Notes: generated from the letters alone by a model not told the origin. A stretch of 64,000 bases of DNA from Corynebacterium minutissimum (GCF_000988205.1 NZ_LAYQ01000010.1:143771-207770), one strand, 5' to 3'; shown: positions 44,320 to 53,087, numbered from the stretch's first letter. A program made the numbers and translations.

Positions 44320-45507
44320 TTAGCCGACGCAGGAGCCGGTTGGGGTGGCGTCGACAAGCTGCGTAACGTCACCCACGTGGCCGCGCACCTCGTCCGCGGT
44401 GAGTGCATAGCCCGTGTCGGAGTCCTCCACGGAGGCACCAAACACAACGCCCAGCACCTGGCCCTCCGGGTTGATCATCGGGCCACCCGAATTGCCCTGG
44501 CGGATGCTGCCGCGCACCGTGTAGGCATCGCGCTCCACGCGGCCCGTGGAGTAGATATCCGGCCCCGCAATGGTCAGCCGGTCGCGCACGCGCGCCGGCT
44601 CCGCCGTGAACGGACCCGACTGCGGGAAGCCCAAGACGATGGCATCATCCCCCGTCACAGCCGCTTGCTCCGCCCACGGCAAAGGCTCCAAGCCCAACCC
44701 GGGGCTATGCAGCACCGCAATGTCCACATCCGAGTTGTAGTACACCACGTGCGCCTCCTTGAGCCCGAGCACAGTATCGAGGTGAACCTTATCCGTGCCG
44801 GCCACAACATGGGCGTTCGTGATGACGTAGTCCGGTTCCGTAACAAAGCCCGAGCCCATCAGCCGGCGCGAGCACGCCTCCGCATCCCCCAGCACGTGGA
44901 TTACGGAAGGTCGCACGCGTTCCGCCAGCTCAGGGTCTTCGATGTTCACTGCGGGAGCATCCACCTCCACATCGGCACCGGAGCGCTCCCACGGAGACAC
45001 CAGCGGCGGCAGCCCAGACTCGTTGAGTAGTGCTGCGATACCGTTCGGCAGCGCCGCTAGGCGCGAGGGTGCCGCTGCATTGAGCGCGCTGAGTACGTGC
45101 GACTCACGCAGCGCTTGCCCCGGCCGGCCACCCAGGTTGGATGCCAAAGGCAGGGAAACCAACCAAATCACCACGATGGCCGCCACCGCCTGGAATACCG
45201 CACCAATTGAGGAGTCCACGCGCTGCCCCGAGCGGGTGCGCATGCGGTCCCGCAACGCCATGCCAAGCGACGTTCCCACCAGCTGCCCTAAGCCCACCAG
45301 CAGAATGAGCACGCCGACAGCCAACAAGAAGCGCACGGCGGCTTGGTCCGCCAAGCCCATCGCCAGCGGGGCAACCACAGTTCCCAGCACCAGCCCCGCA
45401 ATGATTCCCACGGCGGCGAGGACCGCTGCCAAGGCGCCCTGCCGCCAACCCACGCGAACAGCGAGGAGCACGGCAACCACGATCAGGATGTCAACAGCAA
45501 GAGACAC
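44320..45507 (-). CDS. marP: MarP-type membrane serine protease (CvpA plus trypsin-like domain)
   Basis: 395 residues from a GTG at 45507. Four N-terminal membrane helices form a CvpA-like domain (residues 1-125). The protease domain has the triad His in YVITNAHVVAGT, Asp in NSDVDIAVLHSP and Ser in IRQGNSGGPMINP. Two cysteines (EACSRR and GSCVG) may pair. In mycobacteria MarP (Rv3671c) is needed for acid resistance and cleaves a peptidoglycan hydrolase. It heads a minus-strand block with nudix, tlpA-like and nth genes in the same order as in M. tuberculosis. Confidence 0.9.
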   Translation of the reverse strand: MSLAVDILIVVAVLLAVRVGWRQGALAAVLAAVGIIAGLVLGTVVAPLAMGLADQAAVRFLLAVGVLILLVGLGQLVGTSLGMALRDRMRTRSGQRVDSSIGAVFQAVAAIVVIWLVSLPLASNLGGRPGQALRESHVLSALNAAAPSRLAALPNGIAALLNESGLPPLVSPWERSGADVEVDAPAVNIEDPELAERVRPSVIHVLGDAEACSRRLMGSGFVTEPDYVITNAHVVAGTDKVHLDTVLGLKEAHVVYYNSDVDIAVLHSPGLGLEPLPWAEQAAVTGDDAIVLGFPQSGPFTAEPARVRDRLTIAGPDIYSTGRVERDAYTVRGSIRQGNSGGPMINPEGQVLGVVFGASVEDSDTGYALTADEVRGHVGDVTQLVDATPTGSCVG

Positions 45508-45545
45508 AGAGGGAATGCTTTCTTAAGGGCTAAAAGGGGCAGAAA

Positions 45546-46223
45546 CTAACCTATCTTCTCATTATTCAAGGAGCGGTTGAGTGATTCACGCAGATCGTGA
45601 ACCATTTTCTTATCCCATTCCACGCTCCAGCCCGCATGGTCCATCAGCCCGGACAGCACTCCCGCGGTAAAACCCCACACCAGGTAGCCCCGCGTCCGAA
45701 ACGCCGGCCCCTTCCAGCGGCCAAATCCCACCATCATGCGATTCGTGGGATCCGCCAGCTCCCGCAAAGGGACGGTGAAGACATCATCGGTTTCCGCGGG
45801 GCTCGCCGGCCACACGTCACCCGGTTTATGCCAATACGCCAGGACCGGGCTCACGGTATTGCCGGTAGCTGGGATATCCAGCTTGCTCCACTGCTCAAGG
45901 GGTGTGACGGTGGAGCGGTCGAGGCCGGTTTCTTCTTCGGCTTCGCGCAGGGCAGCGTCGACAAGCGAGGCGTCCTCCTCGTCCTTGCGCCCACCGGGGA
46001 AAGCAATCTGCCCGGAGTGCGAGCGCATCGAGGGCGAGCGGTGCGTAAGCAACACCTCACCGTCCTCAAAACTCGCGCCCTTCAACAGCACCAACACTGC
46101 CGATTCACGCCGGCGCTTGGCGGCCGGGACATGCCGAATGAGGCGTTCTTGGACCTTGTCTGTATCAACCCCGAGCGCCGGGCGCAGCCACTCCGGGGCG
46201 TGAGCAGGAAACAGGCGGCTCAC
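45546..46223 (-). CDS. NUDIX hydrolase, CoA pyrophosphatase-like
   Basis: 225 residues from a GTG overlapping the stop of the TlpA-like gene (GTGA). Nudix box: FPGGRKDEEDASLVDAALRE followed by AEEETGL. The preceding segment LLTHRSPSMRSHSGQIAFPG resembles the UPF0035 element of CoA-diphosphatases. Probably hydrolyses CoA or acyl-CoA to phosphopantetheine and 3',5'-ADP. Corresponds to Rv3672c. Confidence 0.85.
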   Translation of the reverse strand: MSRLFPAHAPEWLRPALGVDTDKVQERLIRHVPAAKRRRESAVLVLLKGASFEDGEVLLTHRSPSMRSHSGQIAFPGGRKDEEDASLVDAALREAEEETGLDRSTVTPLEQWSKLDIPATGNTVSPVLAYWHKPGDVWPASPAETDDVFTVPLRELADPTNRMMVGFGRWKGPAFRTRGYLVWGFTAGVLSGLMDHAGWSVEWDKKMVHDLRESLNRSLNNEKIG

Positions 46224-46789
46224 TGAAGAACCTCCTCGACGGCCGCCTCCAATTCTTCGGCGGAGCTAAACGGTTTGATGAACTTCTCTTCCACCTTGCC
46301 ATCGCGCACCACGAGGGTGATGGGGATGACGCCCGGCAGCCCGAGCTCGCCAGCGAAGGTCCCATCCTCGTCCTGGTAGCTGGGGATGTCGACCTGCAGG
46401 TCACTCAAAAGCGCAGCACCGTTGGCGGCGTTCGCATCCGCATGCACGCCGACGACATTCCACGTCGAGTGCGAGCGTGCAAGGTCTTCGAAGAAGGGCA
46501 GCTCCGTGCGGCACGGCTCGCACCACCATGCCCACAACGTGACGATCTGAACGTTCTTGGCCGCCGCGGTACCGGCCGCTCCTAAGCAGGGAAGGTCCAC
46601 CCCAGCAATGGGCCCCTCGGGGCACTTGGGACGCTTGGCTACTTCTTGCTCCTGCGCCTCGGGGACGGGGACCTCCGGCTCATCATCCTCAAGGAGATTC
46701 ACCACGCCGACGAACGCGAGTGCCGCCAGCGCAACAATGGCTGCGATGCTCACCTTCACGTATCCGGGCCACCGAGAATATTGGCTCAT
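46220..46789 (-). CDS. TlpA/ResA-like membrane thioredoxin
   Basis: 189 residues: an N-terminal membrane anchor (VKVSIAAIVALAALAFVGVV), an acidic linker, then a thioredoxin fold with active site WAWWCEPCRTELPFF and cis-proline in GVIPITLVV. Two more cysteines (KCPEG, DLPCLG) lie before the domain, as in several TlpA proteins. A reductase for extracytoplasmic disulfides is likely, possibly fed by the CcdA at 1.6 kb; that link is inference. Corresponds to Rv3673c. Confidence 0.85.
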   Translation of the reverse strand: MSQYSRWPGYVKVSIAAIVALAALAFVGVVNLLEDDEPEVPVPEAQEQEVAKRPKCPEGPIAGVDLPCLGAAGTAAAKNVQIVTLWAWWCEPCRTELPFFEDLARSHSTWNVVGVHADANAANGAALLSDLQVDIPSYQDEDGTFAGELGLPGVIPITLVVRDGKVEEKFIKPFSSAEELEAAVEEVLQ

Positions 46790-46798
46790 TGCTCCACC

Positions 46799-47458
46799 TT
46801 AACCCCGCGACGGGCACCATGGGGCGAGCACGCAGGCCGTGCACTTCGGCTTCCGGGCGGTGCACACGCGCCGCCCATGGAGGATGAGGCGGTGAGAGAA
46901 TACGGTTTGTTCCTCTTCGGGCACGCGCTTGGCGACGTCCCTCTCAATCGCCCGCGGCGTCTTCGCCTCGGTCAGACCGAGCCGCTGACTCAGTCGCGTG
47001 ACGTGGGTATCCACGGTGATTCCCGGCAGCCCAAAGGCATTTCCCCGCACCACCAACGCGGTCTTGCGGCCGACGCCGGGCAGCGAGGTGAGCTCGTCGA
47101 TGCCGCGTGGTACCTGCCCGTCGAAGTCCGCGACGAGCTTTTCACCGATGCCCAACAGGTGGCCGGCTTTCATGCGCTGAAAGCCGAGTGGGCGGAGAAT
47201 GCGCTCAAGGTCGGCGCGGTCCGCGGCGGCATAATCCGGTGCGGTGGGGTAGGCGGCGAACAGCTCCGGGGTGACCTGGTTGACGCGGGCATCCGTGCAC
47301 TGTGCTGAAAGCACTGTCGCTACGAGTAGCTCAAGGGGGTTGGTGAAGTCTAGTTCACAGTCGGCATCGGGATATTCGTCCGCGAGGGCGGTACGAATAC
47401 GGGCAACACGCGCTTCCTCGGTATCATCGTCATGCTGTGCAAAAAGGTCAGGGGACAT
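46799..47458 (-). CDS. nth: Endonuclease III
   Basis: 219 residues from the ATG at 47458 (MSPDLFAQHDDD); the frame runs further upstream over a divergent small gene. Helix-hairpin-helix LTSLPGVGRKTALVVRGNAF includes the catalytic Lys; the catalytic Asp is in ITVDTHVTRLSQ. The [4Fe-4S] cluster is C-X6-C-X2-C-X5-C in CTARKPKCTACVLAPWC. Removes oxidised pyrimidines by glycosylase/lyase action. Confidence 0.93.
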   Translation of the reverse strand: MSPDLFAQHDDDTEEARVARIRTALADEYPDADCELDFTNPLELLVATVLSAQCTDARVNQVTPELFAAYPTAPDYAAADRADLERILRPLGFQRMKAGHLLGIGEKLVADFDGQVPRGIDELTSLPGVGRKTALVVRGNAFGLPGITVDTHVTRLSQRLGLTEAKTPRAIERDVAKRVPEEEQTVFSHRLILHGRRVCTARKPKCTACVLAPWCPSRG

Positions 47459-47486
47459 AGAAATAACTCTAGTGACGGCAGTTAGA

Positions 47487-47585
47487 ATGGAAAGCATGAT
47501 TTCGCTCGTTGTTCTCGTCCCGCTGTGCCTCGCTCTGTTTGCCATTCTTATGGAAAAGCTAGAGGCAACGGCCTTCGAGAATTAA
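47487..47585 (+). CDS. 32-aa membrane microprotein between nth and glxR
   Basis: ATG at 47487 (a second ATG at 47496 gives 29 residues). The product begins MESMISLVVLVPLCLALFAI and ends EATAFEN: a single membrane helix and a short acidic tail. The position, divergent from nth and just upstream of the crp/glxR gene, is where M. tuberculosis has the small membrane gene Rv3675, although that one is longer. Its start is only 28 bp from the nth start, so promoters must overlap. Function unknown. Confidence 0.5.
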   Translation: MESMISLVVLVPLCLALFAILMEKLEATAFEN

Positions 47586-47602
47586 ACAGATTAGTAAAGG
47601 CA

Positions 47603-47646
47603 TGTGACTATTTTTCCCGTTGGTGGAAATAGTGACTAATTGCACT
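47603..47646 (+). promoter_or_regulatory. Candidate GlxR autoregulatory region
   Basis: TGTGA at 47603-47607 begins an inverted pair (GTGACTATTT with AAATAGTGAC), and AGTGA-N6-GCACT (47631-47646) resembles the CRP-type box TGTGA-N6-TCACA with changed outer bases. It lies 113-156 bp before the glxR GTG. Autoregulation by GlxR is known in C. glutamicum; binding at this exact site is inferred. Confidence 0.4.
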
Positions 47647-47758
47647 GTATGATGTTGTGCAGTGCCTCGTGGCGCACTGGAGACTAGGTGCGTCAAAATA
47701 GACCAAACCAGCTTGCGTCCAAGTGTTTTCCTCGCTGCGCAGGCTTTAAGGAGTAACA

Positions 47759-48442
47759 GTGGAAGGCGTACAGGACATCCTCTCCCGCGCTGGCATTTTC
47801 CAGGGCGTCGATCCGGTAGCAGTACAGAACCTCATCGAGCAAATGGAAACCGTCCGTTTCCCGCGCGGCACCACCATTTTCGAGGAAGGAGAGCCGGGCG
47901 ACCGCCTCTACATCATCACCTCGGGAAAGATTAAGCTTGCTCGCCACGCCCCGGATGGCCGTGAGAACCTGCTGACCGTGATGGGCCCGTCCGATATGTT
48001 CGGTGAGCTTTCTATCTTCGATCCGGGCCCGCGCACCTCGTCTGCTGTGTGCGTCACCGAGGTCACCGCCGCCACGATGAACTCCGAAATGCTCAAGCAG
48101 TGGGTGGCTGATCATCCGGCGATTGCGCAGCAGCTGCTGCGCGTGCTGGCCCGCCGTCTGCGTCGCACCAACGCCAACCTGGCGGACCTCATCTTTACCG
48201 ATGTTCCGGGCCGCGTGGCCAAGACCCTGCTGCAGCTGGCTAACCGCTTCGGCTCGCAAGAGGGCGGTGCACTGCGCGTGAACCACGACCTCACTCAGGA
48301 AGAGATCGCCCAGCTCGTCGGCGCGTCCCGCGAGACCGTCAACAAGGCGCTGGCCACCTTCGCCCACCGCGGCTGGATTCGCTTGGAAGGCAAGTCGGTG
48401 CTCATCGTCGATACCGAGCACTTGGCTCGCCGCGCGCGCTAG
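47759..48442 (+). CDS. glxR: cAMP-responsive global regulator, CRP/FNR family
   Basis: 227 residues from a GTG with AAGGAG six bases upstream. The N-terminal cyclic-nucleotide domain contains [20 protein letters not shown] and the phosphate-binding cassette [16 protein letters not shown]. The C-terminal HTH is [20 protein letters not shown]. It binds TGTGA-N6-TCACA sites and controls central metabolism, respiration and many other genes in corynebacteria. The cyclase CyaB that makes its ligand is at 17.6 kb. Corresponds to Rv3676 (crp). Confidence 0.95.
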   Translation: MEGVQDILSRAGIFQGVDPVAVQNLIEQMETVRFPRGTTIFEEGEPGDRLYIITSGKIKLARHAPDGRENLLTVMGPSDMFGELSIFDPGPRTSSAVCVTEVTAATMNSEMLKQWVADHPAIAQQLLRVLARRLRRTNANLADLIFTDVPGRVAKTLLQLANRFGSQEGGALRVNHDLTQEEIAQLVGASRETVNKALATFAHRGWIRLEGKSVLIVDTEHLARRAR

Positions 48443-48495
48443 GTCTTAAAGGCCGAGCCAGCATATGCCGCCTCCGGGCGGCTGTGGCCCAATGC

Positions 48496-48526
48496 AAAAT
48501 CCCCCGAGAATTTCTCGGGGGATTTT
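48496..48526. terminator. Bidirectional terminator between glxR and the MBL gene
   Basis: Perfect 14-bp arms (AAAATCCCCCGAGA / TCTCGGGGGATTTT) with a 3-base loop; T-runs on both strands serve the two convergent genes. Confidence 0.88.
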
Positions 48527-48539
48527 CCTATGCGGTGTT

Positions 48540-49352
48540 TTAGTTCTGAGCCGCGAGGTACTTCAGCGCAGTGCGCGTGGATTGCTCGGCGGCGTGGCGA
48601 AGGACCGGGTCTACGTCGTCGTACATCTCATCGACGAGGGTCTTAACGTCAACATCCTCACCAAGGCGCCCGCGGACCTCTTTAATCTGATCCAAGCGGT
48701 GGTGGCGGCGGTCAATGTACTTGCGGGCAACCGCGGAGGTGTCCTCCAAGTCCGGGCCATGCCCCGGGAAGAGTGCTACATCCTTGCCGCGCTCTTCGAG
48801 AAGGTCCAGCGTCTTCAGGTAGGCACCCAAGTCACCATCGGTCTCAGACAGGAGCACGGTGTGACGGCCAGCGATGGTATCACCGGTCAGAATTCCCTCC
48901 AGGGTGGAGTGCTTAGCCTCTTCGGACCATACGAAGAAGCAGGTGGAATCCGCAGTGTGGCCAGGGGTATGGACCACCTCGAGTTGCGGGGTGATGCCGT
49001 CGACGGTGATCACTTCGCCGTCGACAAGCGCCTCCGCGCCGTTGCAGTAGTTCGGATCGAACGCGCGAATCGGAGCGCCGGTGAGCTGGCGCAGACGCTG
49101 AGCGCCCGAGGCGTGATCATCGTGGCGGTGAGTGAGAAGGATCAGTGCTACCTCGCCCGCTTTCGCGGTCACAACGTTGAGATGCCCCTCATCCTCTGGG
49201 CCTGGATCGACCACAATGGCGCGAGAATCTTCTCCGGCGCGAATGATCCACGTGTTGGTGCCTTCCAAGGCGGTGTAGCTGGGATTATCGCACAGCACAA
49301 CACCGACGGACTGGCTCACGGGACGCAATTGGCTATATGCAGGATGCTCCAT
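48540..49352 (-). CDS. MBL-fold hydrolase (LACTB2-like, Rv3677c type)
   Basis: 270 residues. Metal motif LILLTHRHDDHASGA, later ligands in VVHTPGHTADS, LTGDTIAG and FPGHGPDL, then a C-terminal helical domain (HHRLDQIKEVRGRL) like that of LACTB2/RNase-type MBL proteins. Starts right after the ridA gene on the same strand. Hydrolase, possibly acting on RNA or thioesters; substrate unknown. Confidence 0.83.
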   Translation of the reverse strand: MEHPAYSQLRPVSQSVGVVLCDNPSYTALEGTNTWIIRAGEDSRAIVVDPGPEDEGHLNVVTAKAGEVALILLTHRHDDHASGAQRLRQLTGAPIRAFDPNYCNGAEALVDGEVITVDGITPQLEVVHTPGHTADSTCFFVWSEEAKHSTLEGILTGDTIAGRHTVLLSETDGDLGAYLKTLDLLEERGKDVALFPGHGPDLEDTSAVARKYIDRRHHRLDQIKEVRGRLGEDVDVKTLVDEMYDDVDPVLRHAAEQSTRTALKYLAAQN

Positions 49353-49370
49353 GGTTCTAACCCTATCCGA

Positions 49371-49829
49371 TTACTCAGCGATTTCTACGATAACTTCGAT
49401 CTCAACGGGGGAATCCTTCGGAAGGACCGCTACCCCCACTGCAGAACGCGCGTGAACACCGGCATCACCAAAGACCTCCCCGAGGAAGTTCGAGGCACCG
49501 TTGATAACCGCGGCCTGATCCGTAAAGGATGGAGCCGAGGCAACGAAGCCGACCACCTTCACCACGCGGGTGACACGGTCGAGGCCGACGAGGCCATCGA
49601 TGGCAGCCAACGCGTTTAGCGCGGCCGTGCGCGCCAGCTCCTGCGCCTTCTCGAGGTCCACTTCTGCGCCAACCTTGCCGGTAGCAGGCAATTCGCCGCC
49701 CACGACGGGCAGCTGACCGGAGGTCCATACCTGGTTTCCTACCTGGATGGCCGGGATATAGGACGCGAGAGGAACAGCGACGGAAGGCAGCTCGACACCG
49801 AGTTCTTCCAAGCGTGCGAGGGCACCCAT
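49371..49829 (-). CDS. RidA-family protein
   Basis: 152 residues: LASYIPAIQVGNQVWTSGQL, the TSGQLP core, then ARTAALNALAAIDGL and a C-terminal PVEIEVIVEIA. RidA proteins hydrolyse reactive imines or enamines. The invariant RidA arginine position near RVTRVVKVVGF is followed by a divergent loop, so it may belong to an Rid subfamily other than the archetype. Its ATG overlaps the stop of the DUF4177 gene (TAATG). Corresponds to Rv3678c. Confidence 0.82.
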   Translation of the reverse strand: MGALARLEELGVELPSVAVPLASYIPAIQVGNQVWTSGQLPVVGGELPATGKVGAEVDLEKAQELARTAALNALAAIDGLVGLDRVTRVVKVVGFVASAPSFTDQAAVINGASNFLGEVFGDAGVHARSAVGVAVLPKDSPVEIEVIVEIAE

Positions 49830-49990
49830 TAGGACTCCTCCAGAGGGCGCTTGAAATAGGCGACGACATTCTCCGGGTTCATGCCCGGGGTGATAGTGAC
49901 GAGCTCCCAGCCGTCCTCACCCCAGGAATCGAGGATTTGTTTCGTCGCGTGTGTAAGAACCGGCGCGGTTGCATATTCCCATTTAGTCAT
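49829..49990 (-). CDS. DUF4177 small protein
   Basis: 53 residues from the ATG at 49990: MTKWEYATAPVLTHATKQIL followed by DSWGEDGWELVTI, the DUF4177 pattern (WEY, GxxGWELV). Very short proteins of this kind sit before ridA in mycobacteria. Function unknown. Confidence 0.8.
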   Translation of the reverse strand: MTKWEYATAPVLTHATKQILDSWGEDGWELVTITPGMNPENVVAYFKRPLEES

Positions 49991-50003
49991 GGGCCCAATG
50001 CTA

Positions 50004-50339
50004 CTAAATACCGATGAGTTCGCCACCCTCAGCAAGGTAATGCGCCCAGCTGGTGATGTGCGGATTTTTACGCAGAAGGGCGCGGCGCTGGCGCTCCGTG
50101 AGGCCGCCCCACACACCAAACTCCACGCGGTTATCAAGGGCATCCGCGCGACACTCGTTCAGCACCGGGCAGTGACGGCAAATCACCGCGGCCTTACGCT
50201 GCTCTGCCCCTCGCACGAAAAGCGCATCGGGGTCACCGTTGCGGCACTTGGCTTGGGTAACCCACTCACCACGCTCGGAGGTTAACGAGGCATTCTTTAC
50301 CATTGCGGACCGTCCTGCACCTTTGACACTGACTGCCAT
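50004..50339 (-). CDS. whcA: WhiB-family iron-sulfur regulator (WhcA/WhiB4-like)
   Basis: 111 residues from the ATG at 50339 (AAGGAG ten bases upstream). Four cysteines bind [4Fe-4S]: TQAKC, then CRHC and NEC. The G(V/I)WGG turn is EFGVWGGLTERQRRALLRK, followed by basic residues. In C. glutamicum WhcA is a redox-sensitive negative regulator of oxidative-stress genes. Divergent from the PBP gene ponA, as in other corynebacteria and mycobacteria (Rv3681c/Rv3682). Confidence 0.88.
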   Translation of the reverse strand: MAVSVKGAGRSAMVKNASLTSERGEWVTQAKCRNGDPDALFVRGAEQRKAAVICRHCPVLNECRADALDNRVEFGVWGGLTERQRRALLRKNPHITSWAHYLAEGGELIGI

Positions 50340-50448
50340 GGCTAGGTAACTCCTTCCAAGTTCCCCCCGTCGTAGTGGAAGATCGTGAATAACCCTCAAC
50401 CCGACGGAATATTATGTACCATTGGTAAGTCTATTCACAGACCGGCAT

Positions 50449-50500
50449 ACCTGTCTAACAGGTCACACTTTAGGGGGGTCTCCCGGTTGTCGCCCTAAAG
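50449..50500. promoter_or_regulatory. Two dyads in the whcA-PBP divergent promoter region
   Basis: ACCTGT-CTA-ACAGGT (50449-50463) is a perfect 6-bp-arm palindrome. CTTTAGGG (50468-50475) pairs with CCCTAAAG (50493-50500), just before the PBP start. Likely operator sites for one of the divergent genes; regulator unknown. Confidence 0.4.
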
Positions 50501-50507
50501 CACTAGT

Positions 50508-52952
50508 GTGTGGAGGGTGACTGTCATCAAATCCCTGGGAAAGCTCGTCCTGTCCACAGCACTGGTCGGCATCCTCATCGCGCTAGCCATCGCCCCCGTC
50601 GCCGGCGTCAGTGGCGTTGCCGTTGCTAGGACGAACGAAACGATGCAATCGGACATCCAGGATCTCACCAGCGGGGATACCCCCGGCGTGAGCACCATCT
50701 TGGACGCCAAGGGCAATCCCCTTGCCTACATCTACGAGCAGCGTCGCCATCCGGTACAGCCGGATGAGATCTCCGACGCTATGAAGCAGGCAGTCGTGGC
50801 CATCGAAGACCGCCGCTTCTATGAGCACGAAGGCGTCGATCTGCAGGGCAACGTCCGCGCTTTGTGGACCAACCTGGCCGCGGGCGGCGTCTCCCAGGGC
50901 GCGTCCACGCTGGATCAGCAGTACGTGAAGAACTATCTCCTCCTCGTCAACGCCACCACGGATGAAGAACGCCAAGCCGCAACCGAGCAATCCATAGCCC
51001 GCAAGCTGCGCGAGATGCGCATGGCGACGGATATCGACGCCAAGCTTTCCAAGGATGAGATCCTGACCAACTACCTCAACCTCGTGCCCTTTGGTAACCA
51101 CTCCTACGGCATCGAGGCCGCTGCCCGCACCTATTTCGGCTCCGATGCCGCGCACCTCACCGTGCCGCAGGCAGCGATGCTCGCCGGCATGGTGCAGTCC
51201 TCGGAGTATCTCAATCCCTACACCAACGAGGAAGGCGTGCTCGAGCGCCGCAATGTGGTGCTCCAAGCTATGGTCGACACCGGCTCTCTATCCCAGGAGG
51301 ACGCCGATGCCTATGCCCAAGAACCCCTTGGGGTGTTGGATAGCCCCGCCACGCTGCCCAATGGCTGCATCGGCGCGGGAGATCGCGGTTTCTTCTGCGA
51401 CTACGTGATGGACTACCTCGCCGATAAGGGCATAGACCGCGAGCATCTAGCGCGCGGTGGCCTGACCGTGAAAACCACCCTTGACCCCGACGTCCAGGAC
51501 CAAGCTCTCAACGCAGTACGCAGCCACACCGCCCCGGATACCGAGGGCGTGGCGGAAGTCATGAACGTGATCAAGCCGGGCACTGATTCCCGCAAGGTCC
51601 TCGCCATGGTGTCCTCGCGCACCTACGGGCTCGACCTGGCCAACAACGAAACCCTCCTGCCCCAGCCCAATTCGCTGGTGGGCAACGGCGCCGGCTCGGT
51701 GTTCAAGCTCTTTACCGCCGCGGCCGCCTTGGAATCAGGCTATGGCATCAAAGACAAACTGGCAGTGCCCAAGCGCTACGAGGCGGAAGGTCTAGGCTTC
51801 GGCGGCGCTGAGAACTGCCCACCCAACAAGTACTGCGTGGAGAACGCCGGCAGCTACGCCTCCACGATGACTATGCAGGACACTCTCGCCTACTCCCCCA
51901 ACACCCCCTTCATCCAGCTCACTGAGCAGCTTGGCGTCGAGCGCATCGTCGACATCGCCGTGAAGCTCGGCCTGCGCTCCTACGAGGAGCCCGGCAGCTA
52001 CGACGGCGAATCCTCCATCGCCGACCACATTAAGGACTCCAACCTGGGCTCCTTCACGCTCGGCCCGACGGCGGTGAACGCGCTCGAGCTTTCCAATGTG
52101 GGCGCGACGGTGGCGTCGGAAGGCATGTGGTGCGAGCCGAACCCCATCGAGGAGGTCACGGACTCCCACGGTAACGAGGTGTACCTCAAGCACACCCCGT
52201 GCGAACGCGCGGTGGGCAAAGAGGTGGCCAAGGCGCTGGAAAACAACATGACCGCCGATACTGAAAAGGGCACGGCGGCCGATTCTGCGCGTGCTGCGGG
52301 CTTCAGCGGTAAGGCCGCCGCCAAGACTGGTACCACGGAGTCCAACCAGTCCTCGGCATTCCTCGGCTTCAACTCTGAGGTTGCTGCCGCGCCGTATATC
52401 TACAATGACGGCACCACCACGAGCCCGCTGTGCACCGGGCCCGTGCGCCAGTGCGCCAACGGCAACCTCTTCGGCGGCAAGGAGCCCGCGTCGACGTTCT
52501 ACACCATGGCCGCGCGCGTTCCCGATGCGCTGAAGGGAACGGTGCCGGACTACGACCGCGCTTATGATTCGGGCACGGTATCGCCGCTTATCGACGGGTT
52601 GAAGGGCAAGTCCGAAAGCCAAGCCCGCTCCGCTCTGGAGAAGGCTGGCTACGTGGTCAAAACCACCGAGGTTCCCGCGCCCGGCGTGGGCTACGGCAAG
52701 GTGGTTCGTGTCATCACCGGCGCATCCGGCACTAAGAAGGGTGCGGAGGTAACGCTGCAGCTTTCCGACGGCTCCGCTGGCGACTCCGCAAGCTCCGGCA
52801 CCTCCAACTCCAGCTACTACACCCCGTCGGCGCCGAGCGGCAACGGCGGTGGCACGGACAATGGCCAGCCGGCTACTCAGTCCGACCCGCTGTTCTCCCA
52901 AGAGGATGTCGACCGCCTGACGAACGACGTGCGGGATTTCTTCGGGCTTTAG
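50508..52952 (+). CDS. Bifunctional penicillin-binding protein with PASTA domain (PonA2-like)
   Basis: 814 residues from GTG 50508; GTG 50517 is equally possible. A short cytoplasmic start, one membrane helix (about 8-32), a transglycosylase domain (GT51; VVAIEDRRFYEHEGVDLQG with the catalytic Glu, SQGASTLDQQYVKN), then a transpeptidase domain with GAGSVFKLFTA (SxxK), AYSPNTPF (SxN) and AAKTGTTE (KTG). One PASTA domain (about residues 690-755) and a Ser/Gly-rich tail. It polymerises and cross-links peptidoglycan outside the membrane. Rv3682 counterpart. Confidence 0.92.
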   Translation: MWRVTVIKSLGKLVLSTALVGILIALAIAPVAGVSGVAVARTNETMQSDIQDLTSGDTPGVSTILDAKGNPLAYIYEQRRHPVQPDEISDAMKQAVVAIEDRRFYEHEGVDLQGNVRALWTNLAAGGVSQGASTLDQQYVKNYLLLVNATTDEERQAATEQSIARKLREMRMATDIDAKLSKDEILTNYLNLVPFGNHSYGIEAAARTYFGSDAAHLTVPQAAMLAGMVQSSEYLNPYTNEEGVLERRNVVLQAMVDTGSLSQEDADAYAQEPLGVLDSPATLPNGCIGAGDRGFFCDYVMDYLADKGIDREHLARGGLTVKTTLDPDVQDQALNAVRSHTAPDTEGVAEVMNVIKPGTDSRKVLAMVSSRTYGLDLANNETLLPQPNSLVGNGAGSVFKLFTAAAALESGYGIKDKLAVPKRYEAEGLGFGGAENCPPNKYCVENAGSYASTMTMQDTLAYSPNTPFIQLTEQLGVERIVDIAVKLGLRSYEEPGSYDGESSIADHIKDSNLGSFTLGPTAVNALELSNVGATVASEGMWCEPNPIEEVTDSHGNEVYLKHTPCERAVGKEVAKALENNMTADTEKGTAADSARAAGFSGKAAAKTGTTESNQSSAFLGFNSEVAAAPYIYNDGTTTSPLCTGPVRQCANGNLFGGKEPASTFYTMAARVPDALKGTVPDYDRAYDSGTVSPLIDGLKGKSESQARSALEKAGYVVKTTEVPAPGVGYGKVVRVITGASGTKKGAEVTLQLSDGSAGDSASSGTSNSSYYTPSAPSGNGGGTDNGQPATQSDPLFSQEDVDRLTNDVRDFFGL

Positions 52953-53062
52953 CGCTTAGCGCGCTAAAGCGTAAAACGGGCTACAGCGTAACAAGGAGCT
53001 AGGGCGTAAAAACGGACTAAAGCGTGACAAGGAGCTAAAGGGTAAAACGAGCTACAGCGTGG
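52948..53062. repeat. Tandem array of about six 17-18-bp degenerate repeats
   Basis: A perfect 8-bp hairpin (TTTAGCGC 52948-52955 / GCGCTAAA 52961-52968) leads into units starting CTA: 52964-52980, 52981-52998, 52999-53016, 53017-53034, 53035-53051 and a partial 53052-53062. Consensus is CTAAAGCGTAACAAGGAG, with two alternating endings (AAAACGGG-like and AACAAGGAG). No spacers, so not CRISPR. Fills the gap between the PBP and yqeY-like genes. Confidence 0.75.
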
Positions 53063-53086
53063 GTGCTAGCGCTCCTGCGCTAGCAC
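53063..53086. terminator. Palindromic hairpin at the end of the repeat array
   Basis: Perfect 10-bp arms GTGCTAGCGC / GCGCTAGCAC with a TCCT loop, between convergent genes. No T-tract; terminator function is likely from position. Confidence 0.55.
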
Positions 53087-53087
53087 G

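Noticed and set aside
52948..53062. CRISPR array
   Set aside because: Units are contiguous with no unique spacers and no cas genes occur in the window.
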